Positions 51,681-60,000 of a stretch of 60,000 bases of DNA are shown piece by piece (within the stretch, counting starts at the first letter, position 1; the number at the start of each line of letters is the position of its first letter). The stretch spans positions 64,641,253-64,701,252 of the forward strand of contig NC_087062.1 in NCBI RefSeq assembly GCF_963678635.1, read 5' to 3'. This DNA comes from Symsagittifera roscoffensis. Lineage: Eukaryota > Xenacoelomorpha > Acoela > Convolutidae. The notes beneath the pieces are model-generated. The model was not told where the DNA came from and ran no database searches. It saw nothing but the letters and a program-made list of their open reading frames with translations. Both the position numbers and the translations under genes were made by a program.

Positions 51681-54339
51681 AAGCGGAGATTTAATCAGTC
51701 TAAGAAGTCGTTCTAAATTGGTTAAAGGAATCTTATTTGGCATAATTGATGTGTTACTAGGAGCTAAATTTGTCATTTCATAATTAACATGGCGAGTGAG
51801 GTGATGATTTTTATTTAAAAAAATTCAAATTTTAGAAAAAAAATTTCATTTTAATTTAAAACATTTAATTTTTTTTCTGTTATTACTGCTCCATAATAAA
51901 GGCAGTCGGAACGTTCAAGGCTTCGCCCAGATACAAGCAGTTTTGTTTGGAGTATGGAAATAGTATGTAATTTTGTATCACCTAATTGCTCCGATTTTCA
52001 TAACGAAAGTAACGGAATAATTGTGCGAGGGGTGGGTTTTTTTTCTTCATACAAACTTTGAATTTTTAACTAACCATTTTTGACAGAATTTTTTTAAATC
52101 TTTCGAAAGATATTGTTGTTTTGAGCCTAAATTTGAAAGAATGTTTCACCTGTGATTTTTTTTTGTAAAGTTTTTGGGTTGTACAGATTGCCTTTTTGGC
52201 CAATTTGGGACAATTAACGCGCGATATAATTCGCGCTATAAACGCGTAAGCAGAGATTTAATCCGTCTAAGAAATCGTTCCAAATTGGTTAAAGGAATCT
52301 TATTTGGCTTAATTGATGTGTTACTAGGAGCGAAATTTGTCACTTTATGTTTAACATGGCGAGTGAGGTGATCATTTTAAAAAAAAAATCAAGTTTTAGA
52401 ATAAAATATTTCATTTTAATTTAATACATTTAATTTTTTCTCTGTTATTACTGCTCTATATTAAAAGCAGTCGGAACGTTCAGGGTTTCGCCTTAAGGCA
52501 AGCAGTGTTGTTTGGATTTTGGAAATAGTATGTAATTTCGTATCTCCTAATTGCTCCGAATTTCGTAACAAAAAAAACGGAATATTTGTGCGCGGGGTGG
52601 GTTTTTTTTTACTTCAGACAAGTTTTGACTTTTGAACTAGCCATTTTTGACAGAGTTTTTTTTTATATCATTCAAAAGGTATTGTTGTCTTAAGCTTACA
52701 TTTTGAAAAACTGTTTCATCTGTGATTGTTTTTCGTAAATTTTTTGAGTTGTAAAGATTGCCATTTTGGCCAATTGGGGACAATTCACGCGCGATATATT
52801 TCGCGCTGTAAACGCATAAGCGGAGATTTAATCAGTCTAAGAAGTCGTTCTAAATTGGTTAAAGGAATCTTATTTGGCATAATTGATGTGTTATTAGGAG
52901 CGAAATTTGTCATTTTATACTTAACATGGCGAGTGAATGATGAATTTTATAAAAAATTTCAAATTTTAGAAAAAAATTAATTAATTTTAACTTAATACAT
53001 TTTTTTTCTGTTATTACTGCTCCATGTTAAAGGCAATCGGAACGTTCAGGGCTTCGTCCTGATACAAGCAGTTTTGTTTGGATTTTGGAAATAGTAAGTA
53101 ATTTTGTATCACCTAATTGCTCTGACTTTTGTAACGAAAAAAACGGAATATTTGTGCGCGGGGTGAGTTTTTTTACTTCAGACAAGTTTTGACCTTTGAC
53201 CTAGCCATTTTTGACAGCATTTTTTTTATCATTCAAAAAATATTGTTGTACTAAGTCTACATTTTGAAAAATTGTTTCACCTGTGATTGTTTTTCGTAAA
53301 GTTTTTGGGTTGTAAAGATTGTCATTTTGGCCAATTGGGGACAAATAACGCGCGATATATTTCGCGCTATAAACGCGTAAGCGGAGATTTAATCAGTCTA
53401 AGAAGTCGTTCTAAATTGGTTAAAGGAATCTTATTTGGCATAATTGATGTGTTATTAGGAGCGAAATTTGTCATTTTATACTTAACATGGCGAGTGAGGT
53501 GATGATTTTTATAAAAAATTTCAATTTTTAGAAAAAAATTAATTCATTTCAATTTAATACATTTTTTTTCTGTTATTACTGCTCCATGTTAAAGGCAATC
53601 GGAACGTTCAGGGCTTCGTCCTGATACAATCAGTTTTGTTCGGATTTTGGAAATAGTAAGTAATTTTGTATCACCTAATTGCTCCGCCTTTTGTAACGAA
53701 AGTATCGGAATATTTGTGCGCGGGTGAGTTTTTTTTTACTTCAGACAAGTTTTGACCTTTGACCTAGCCATTTTTGACAGAATTTTTTTTATCATTCAAA
53801 AAACATTGTTGTACTAAGCTTACATTTTAAAAAAATGATTCACCTGTGATTGTTTTAAGTAAAGTTTTTGGGTTGTAAAGATTGCCATTTTGGCCAATTT
53901 TGGACAATAAACGCGCGATATATTGAGCGCTATAAACGCGTAAGCGGAGATTTAATCCTTCTAAGAAGTCGTTCCAAATTGGTTAAAGGAATCTTATTTG
54001 GCATCATTGATGTGTTACTAGGAGCTAAATTTGTCATTTTAATTATTATATTGGCGAGTGAGGTGATGATTTAAAAAAAATTCAAATTTTAGAAAAAAAA
54101 TTCGTTTTAATTTAATACATTTAATTTTTTTTCTGTTATTACTGCTCCATAAAAAAAGGCAGTCGGAACGTTTAGGGCTTTGCCTTGATACAAGCAGTTT
54201 TGTTTGGATTTTGGAAACAGTATGTAATTTCGTATCTCCTAATTGCTCCGACTTTCTTAACGAAAGTAACGGAATATTTGCGCGCGTGGTGAGTTTTTTT
54301 TTTACTTCAGACAAGTTTTGACCTTTGCGGAGAACGCGT
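51681..54339 (+). repeat. 2.66 kb higher-order unit, copy 1
   Basis: Markers recur 2,658-2,659 bp downstream: 51681 and 54340, 52726 and 55384, 53287 and 55945, 53868 and 56527. The unit spans just under five monomers. Its right end is a deletion junction near 54328, where 'ttttgacctttg' joins 'cggagaacgcgtaagcgg' and the core of that monomer is lost. Confidence 0.9.
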
Positions 54340-56998
54340 AAGCGGAGATTTAATCAGTCTAAGAAGTCGTTCTAAATTGGTTAAAGGAATCTTATTTGGC
54401 ATAATTGATGTGTTACTAGGAGCTAAATTTGTCATTTCATAATTAACATGGCGAGTGAGGTGATGATTTTGATTTAAAAAAATTCAAATTTTAGAAAAAA
54501 AATTTCATTTTAATATAAAACATTTAATTTTTTTTCTGTTATTACTGCTCCATAATAAAGGCAGTCGGAACGTTCAGGGCTTCGCCCAGATACAAGCAGT
54601 TTTGTTTGGAGTTTGGAAATAGTATGTAATTTTGTATCACCTAATTGCTCCGATTTTCATAACGAAAGTAACGGAATAATTGTGCGAGGGGTGGGTTTTT
54701 TTTCTTCATACAAACTTTGAATTTTTAACTAACCATTTTTGACAGAATTTTTTTAAATCATTCGAAAGATATTGTTGTTTTGAGCCTAAATTTGAAAGAA
54801 TGTTTCACCTGTGATTTTTTTTGTAAAGTTTTTGGGTTGTACAGATTGCCTTTTTGGCCAATTTGGGACAATTAACGCGCGATATAATTCGCGCTATAAA
54901 CGCGTAAGCAGAGATTTAATCCGTCTAAGAAATCGTTCCAAATTGGTTAAAGGAATCTTATTTGGCTTAATTGATGTGTTACTAGGAGCGAAATTTGTCA
55001 CTTTATGTTTAACATGGCGAGTGAGGTGATCATTTTTAAAAAAAATCAAGTTTTGGAATAAAATATTTCATTTTAATTTAATACATTTAATTTTTTCTCT
55101 GTTATTACTGCTCTATATTAAAAGCAGTCGGAACGTTCAGGGTTTCGCCTTAAGGCAAGCAGTGTTGTTTGGATTTTGGAAATAGTATGTAATTTCGTAT
55201 CTCCTAATTGCTCCGAATTTCGTAACAAAAAAAAACGGAATATTTGTGCGCGGGGTGGGGTTTTTTTTACTTCAGACAAGTTTTGACTTTTGAACTAGCC
55301 ATTTTTGACAGAGTTTTTTTTTATATCATTCAAAAGGTATTGTTGTCTTAAGCTTACATTTTGAAAAACTGTTTCATCTGTGATTGTTTTTCGTAAATTT
55401 TTTGAGTTGTAAAGATTGCCATTTTGGCCAATTGGGGACAATTCACGCGCGATATATTTCGCGCTGTAAACGCATAAGCGGAGATTTAATCAGTCTAAGA
55501 AGTCGTTCTAAATTGGTTAAAGGAATCTTATTTGGCATAATTGATGTGTTATTAGGAGCGAAATTTGTCATTTTATACTTAACATGGCGAGTGAATGATG
55601 ATTTTTATAAAAAATTTCAAATTTTAGAAAAAAATTAATTCATTTTAACTTAATACATTTTTTTTCTGTTATTACTGCTCCATGTTAAAGGCAATCGGAA
55701 CATTCAGGGCTTCGTCCTGATACAAGCAGTTTTGTTTGGATTTTGGAAATAGTAAGTAATTTTGTATCACCTAATTGCTCTGACTTTTGTAACGAAAAAA
55801 ACGGAATATTTGTGCGCGGGGTGAGTTTTTTTACTTCAGACAAGTTTTGACCTTTGACCTAGCCATTTTTGACAGCATTTTTTTTATCATTCAAAAAATA
55901 TTGTTGTACTAAGTCTACATTTTGAAAAATTGTTTCACCTGTGATTGTTTTTCGTAAAGTTTTTGGGTTGTAAAGATTGCCATTTTGGCCAATTGGGGAC
56001 AAATAACGCGCGATATATTTCGCGCTATAAACGCGTAAGCGGAGATTTAATCAGTCTAAGAAGTCGTTCTAAATTGGTTAAAGGAATCTTATTTGGCATA
56101 ATTGATGTGTTATTAGGAGCGAAATTTGTCATTTTATACTTAACATGGCGAGTGAGGTGATGATTTTTATAAAAAATTTCAATTTTTAGAAAAAAATTAA
56201 TTCATTTCAATTTAATACATTTTTTTTCTGTTATTACTGCTCCATGTTAAAGGCAATCGGAACGTTCAGGGCTTCGTCCTGATACAATCAGTTTTGTTCG
56301 GATTTTGGAAATAGTAAGTAATTTTGTATCACCTAATTGCTCCGCCTTTTGTAACGAAAGTATCGGAATATTTGTGCGCGGGTGAGTTTTTTTTTTACTT
56401 CAGACAAGTTTTGACCTTTGACCTAGCCATTTTTGACAGAATTTTTTTTATCATTCAAAAAACATTGTTGTACTAAGCTTACATTTTAAAAAAATGATTC
56501 ACCTGTGATTGTTTTAAGTAAAGTTTTTGGGTTGTAAAGATTGCCATTTTGGCCAATTTTGGACAATAAACGCGCGATATATTGAGCGCTATAAACGCGT
56601 AAGCGGAGATTTAATCCTTCTAAGAAGTCGTTCCAAATTGGTTAAAGGAATCTTATTTGGCATCATTGATGTGTTACTAGGAGCTAAATTTGTCATTTTA
56701 ATTATTATATTGGCGAGTGAGGTGATGATTTAAAAAAAATTCAAATTTTAGAAAAAAAATTCGTTTTAATTTAATACATTTAATTTTTTTTCTGTTATTA
56801 CTGCTCCATAAAAAAAGGCAGTCGGAACGTTTAGGGCTTTGCCTTGATACAAGCAGTTTTGTTTGGATTTTGGAAACAGTATGTAATTTCGTATCTCCTA
56901 ATTGCTCCGACTTTCGTAACGAAAGTAACGGAATATTTGTGCGCGTGGTGAGTTTTTTTTTTACTTCAGACAAGTTTTGACCTTTGACCTAGCCATTT
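54340..56998 (+). repeat. 2.66 kb higher-order unit, copy 2
   Basis: Near-identical to copy 1, sharing rare variants such as 'gcgatataattcgcgc', 'gatatattgagcgc' and 'ggcaatcggaac'. The last monomer is repeated once more 566 bp later (56527 and 57093 frames identical). Confidence 0.9.
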
Positions 56999-58565
56999 TT
57001 GACAGAATTTTTTTTATCATTCAAAAAACATTGTTGTACTAAGCTTACATTTTAAAAAAATGATTCACCTGTGATTGTTTTGAGTAAAGTTTTTGGGTTG
57101 TAAAGATTGCCATTTTGGCCAATTTTGGACAATAAACGCGCGATATATTGAGCGCTATAAACGCGTAAGCGGAGATTTAATCCTTCTAAGAAGTCGTTCC
57201 AAATTGGTTAAAGGAATCTTATTTGGCATCATTGATGTGTTACTAGGAGCTAAATTTGTCATTTTAATTATTATATTGGCGAGTGAGGTGATGATTTAAA
57301 AAAAATTCAAATTTTAGAAAAAAAATTCGTTTTAATTTAATACATTTAATTTTTTTTCTGTTATTACTGCTCCATAAAAAAAGGCAGTCGGAACGTTTAG
57401 GGCTTTGCCTTGATACAAGCAGTTTTGTTTGGATTTTGGAAACAGTATGTAATTTCGTATCTCCTAATTGCTCCGACTTTCGTAACGAAAGTAACGGAAT
57501 ATTTGTGCGCGTGGTGAGTTTTTTTTTTACTTCAGACAAGTTTTGACCTTTGACCTAGCCATTTTTGACAGAATTTTTTTTATCATTCAAAAAATATTGT
57601 TTTACTAAGCTTACATTTTAAAAAAATGAATCACCTGTGATTGTTTAAAGTAAAGTTTTTGGGTTGTAAAGATTGCCATTTTGGCCAATTTGGGACAATT
57701 AACGCGCGATATATTTCGCGCTATAAACGCGTAAGCGGAGATTTAATCCGTCTAAGAAGTCGTTCCAAATTGGTTAAAGGAATCTTATTTGGCATCATTG
57801 ACATGTTTCTAGGAGCTAAATTTGTCACTTTATACTTATAATGGCGAGTGAGGTGATGATTTAAAAAAAATTCAAATTTTAGAAAAAACATTTCATTTTC
57901 ATTTAATACATTTAATTTTTTTTTCTGTTATTACTGCTCCATAAAAAAGGCAGTCGGAACGTTTAGGGCTTTGCCCTGATACAAGCAGTTTTGTTTGGAT
58001 TTTGGAAACAGTATATAATTTCGTATCTCCTAATTGCTCCGATTTTAATAACAAAAGTAACGGAATATTTGTGCGCGGGGTGGATTTTTTTTTACTCTAG
58101 ACAAGTTTCGACTTTTGAACTAGCCATTTTTGACAAAATTTTTATGTATCATTCAAAAGGTATTGTTGTCTTAAGCTTACATTTTGAAAGATATTTCTTC
58201 TGTGATAAACTTTTAGAGAGTTGGGAGTTTAGAGATTGCCGTTTCGGCCTATTTGGGGTTGGGACAATTAACGCGCGATATATTTTGCGCTATAAGCGCG
58301 TAAGCGGAGATTTAATCCGTCTACGAAGTCGTTCCAAATTGGTTAAAGGAATCTTATTTGGCATAATTGATGTGTTACTAGGAGCGAAATTTGTCCTTTT
58401 ATACTTAACATGGCGAGTGGGGTACGATTTTCAAAAAAAAACTCACATTTTTTAAATTTTTATTTTCCTTTACAAATTTTTTTTTCATGCTACTTCTACC
58501 CCCCAGACCTTAAAAGGCAGTCGGAACAATCAGGGCTTCGCCCTGATACAAGCAGTCTTCCTCGA

Positions 58566-59054
58566 TTTAAAGTTTGAATTTGATTAATAAATGCCCTTAA
58601 CATTAACTCGCACTCAATTTGAAAATAAGTTTTTTTTAATAGTTAGGCAATATGATCCATGATTTAATTCATTTAAATATGTTTCCATTTTTGAGAAAAG
58701 TTTGTAAACGAAAGCATAGAAAATATATTGCTGGTGATTCTCAAAAAATTAAGTTTTGAATTAAAGACGTAATTTAAAGATTCAATTTTAAATGTTACAG
58801 GAACCTGCAATTAAAATTCGGAATCCGCCCACAATTTGCGGATTTCGCTTACACTTGCAGATTTAACGACAGCGAAAATTTACTATAAAACAATTGTTTG
58901 TTTGCGGATTCCGCAAAATATTCCGGATTTGGCAAATTCGGCTATTTTTGGAGCAATTTGAGCAATACAGTTACGATGTTACTTTTTTCTTCTTTTTTGT
59001 CGAATTCAGAACAGCAAAAAAAGTCAAAAATAATAGCAATCCGCAAAAAATCTG
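58566..59054. other. Non-array sequence, no gene seen
   Basis: AT-rich sequence after the last hairpin of the array (58514-58555). A small local repeat on 'ttgcggattccgc' and 'tttgcggatttcgc' lies at 58845-58915. The short ORFs here end in poly-C-derived proline runs and are not called. Confidence 0.4.
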
Positions 59055-59265
59055 GGCTCTTTTTCCTTCCCCCCCCCCCCCCCCCCCCACCTGCAAAATT
59101 TTACTAGTAAAAATTGAGTTTACTTTGTTCGATTGTTATGAAAATTGACGTACGGACTAATTAAGTTATGGCAAATATATGTGGTCTTCATAATTAATCT
59201 TGTAAAACAGCCCGTTACACCATAAAATTCATGTTCGTGTGAGGTGGGGGGGAAGGAAAAGAGCC
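59055..59265. mobile_element. 211 bp poly-C MITE (family P, copy 2)
   Basis: Starts GGCTCTTTTTCCTTCCCCC and ends with the complement of GGCTCTTTTCCTTCCCCC. Flanks are aaaatctg (59047-59054) and aaaatctg (59266-59273), a perfect 8 bp duplication. It contains a poly-C run of about 21 bases at the left and poly-G at the right. The ends match the element at 9578-9805. Confidence 0.9.
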
Positions 59266-59895
59266 AAAATCTGTTTTGAGCCTGGCGGAATCCACTTAAA
59301 CTTCTTGAAATGCTCTATTTGGCCTCGTAATGGCGAGATGATTAAAATCATAGCCATAAAGTAAGTACATGCTCTTCTTCAGTGCTTTTCTCTTTACCTT
59401 TATTAAGTACCCAGAGTGAATGAAACTTCCTAAGTACGTGACATGCTTGAAAGTTGCATGATTATGTTTGTTTTTTTTTTCGTACGGAAAATGTAAGTGA
59501 GTATTTCAACCTTTCACTTACTCTTAAAATTGTTTGGCTGTGTTCATAACCGACAAGACTGGATGTGAGTCCACTTAAGTATCTTAGTCAAAGTCGTTAA
59601 TCTATAGTTTAATTGATTAACAGGTCATTTATGTTTGACCTTGATACTTTCATTCTTTCCGGTGGAAAGAAAGCTGTGTCACTTATAAATTTTTTAATAT
59701 TCAGATTAATTCACTTATATCCTTTCATTTTTTATTGCGTAAAATAGAATTAGCTGTAACTTGGTAACATTTTATCAAAGACGACGACTCTGGTTATTGG
59801 TAAACTTTGAGCCACTAAAGCTGCAAAAGTCTTGCGCTGAGACATGATCTTTTCGGTTACATCCCCCCCTTAATGATGAAAAGCTAAAGAACTTC
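59266..59895. other. Non-array sequence, no gene seen
   Basis: AT-rich sequence with no supported reading frame, RNA gene or repeat. Confidence 0.4.
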
Positions 59896-59960
59896 ATATA
59901 ACTTCTTTTTCCTTCCCCCCCCCCCCCCACCACACTCAAACATGAAATTTATGGTCTAAA
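59896..59960. mobile_element. Partial copy of the poly-C MITE
   Basis: 'ttctttttccttcccccccc', then 'ccaccacactcaaacatgaa' and 'atttatggtctaaa' is the complement of the right half of 59055-59265. The other half is not present before the array motif begins at 59967. Confidence 0.7.
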
Positions 59961-59966
59961 TTTTTA

Positions 59967-60000
59967 CCAATTTGGGACAATTAACGCGCGATATATTTCG
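59967..60000 (+). repeat. Array monomer starting again at the window edge
   Basis: 'ccaatttgggacaattaacg' and 'cgcgatatatttcg' match the array consensus without a mismatch. It starts in mid-monomer, right after the partial MITE. Confidence 0.85.

Larger units (their letters stand above)
29541..58565 (+). repeat. Tandem array, main block (about 52 monomers)
   Basis: Head-to-tail monomers with a period mostly 550-570 bp. Block order: 'cctaattgctccgac', 'cgatacgaaagtaacggaat', 'gtgctcggggtggg', 'cttcagacaa', 'tagccatttttgacag', 'tcattcaaaaggtattgttg', 'cacctgtgatt', 'gccattttggccaatttggg', 'acgcgcgatatatttcgcgc', 'gcggagatttaatccgtc', 'aaggaatcttatttggcata', 'tacttaacatggcgagtgag', 'ctgttattactgctcc', 'ggcagtcggaacgttcaggg', 'cttcgccctgatacaagcag'. 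I counted 51 cores from 29800 to 58270, plus one core-less monomer near 54.3 kb. All are in one orientation. Units differ by substitutions and small indels. Since 560 is not a multiple of 3 and indels are common, no long frame crosses monomers. Confidence 0.97.

Noticed and set aside
29541-58565. Minus-strand frames of 60-98 codons in many monomers
   Set aside because: They vary in length and frame between units, overlap the plus-strand frame and have no recognisable motif; they follow from nucleotide similarity.
25637-58565. CRISPR array
   Set aside because: The repeats are ~560 bp with no short regular repeat-spacer pattern, and the window is eukaryotic.
25637-58565. Hammerhead-ribozyme satellite (retrozyme)
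   Set aside because: I looked for a CTGANGA ... GAAA core around the stems on both strands of the monomer and found none.
25637-58565. Helitron/Helentron identity of the monomer
   Set aside because: A 3' hairpin would fit, but I see no CTRR end, no consistent 5' TC start and no Rep/helicase coding, so it stays a hypothesis only.
1-60000. tRNA, rRNA or SINE genes
   Set aside because: No cloverleaf, A/B box pair or rRNA-like block was recognised on either strand by eye; a covariance-model scan was not possible.

Overview
The window is animal (metazoan) nuclear DNA. It is visibly AT-rich, has short GT-AG introns, uses the standard code, and is crowded with cut-and-paste transposon debris. The one large gene combines doublecortin (DCX), PLAT and beta-trefoil domains, an animal-type architecture; I cannot name the lineage more closely than an invertebrate-like animal. 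All calls come from reading the sequence, with no database search.

Layout. (1) 1-8.1 kb: repeats and decayed elements. These are a degraded gag-like retroelement fragment on the minus strand, direct and inverted repeats, a 1.65 kb unit present 2.2 times in tandem, a 732 bp fold-back element in a duplicated TA, and a 464 bp deletion derivative of a hAT transposon. (2) 8.3-8.8 kb: a lone, diverged copy of the monomer that later forms the large array. (3) 9,075-19,929, minus strand: a 14-exon gene whose spliced reading frame I could follow from start to stop (1,021 codons plus stop, all junction phases agreeing). It encodes DCX-DCX-PLAT-PLAT-trefoil-trefoil and a basic Ser/Pro-rich tail. Intron 4 carries a recent hAT insertion with a perfect 8 bp target duplication. 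Intron 13 carries a small MITE and an old array-type monomer that was itself hit by two further inverted-repeat elements. (4) 20.4-25.4 kb: diverged monomers in both orientations, a second fold-back element, small tandem duplications and C-rich repeats, ending at a 200 bp assembly gap. (5) 25.6-58.6 kb: a tandem array of about 55 monomers with a period near 560 bp, interrupted once by a 2 kb island with an unrecognised 206-codon ORF. The array contains higher-order duplications. (6) 58.6-60 kb: non-array sequence with a second copy of the poly-C MITE; the array motif starts again in the last 34 bases.

How it fits together. The large gene is probably a microtubule-associated (axonemal or cytoskeletal) scaffold: DCX domains for microtubules, PLAT and trefoil domains for lipid, protein or carbohydrate contacts. 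The rest is a record of transposition and unequal exchange. The most unusual part is the array: every monomer carries a small hairpin (CAGGGCTTCGCCCTG type) and an 18 bp near-palindrome (GCGCGATATATTTCGCGC). The same hairpin is kept in old, dispersed copies kilobases away, so it may be the working part of an element rather than plain satellite DNA.
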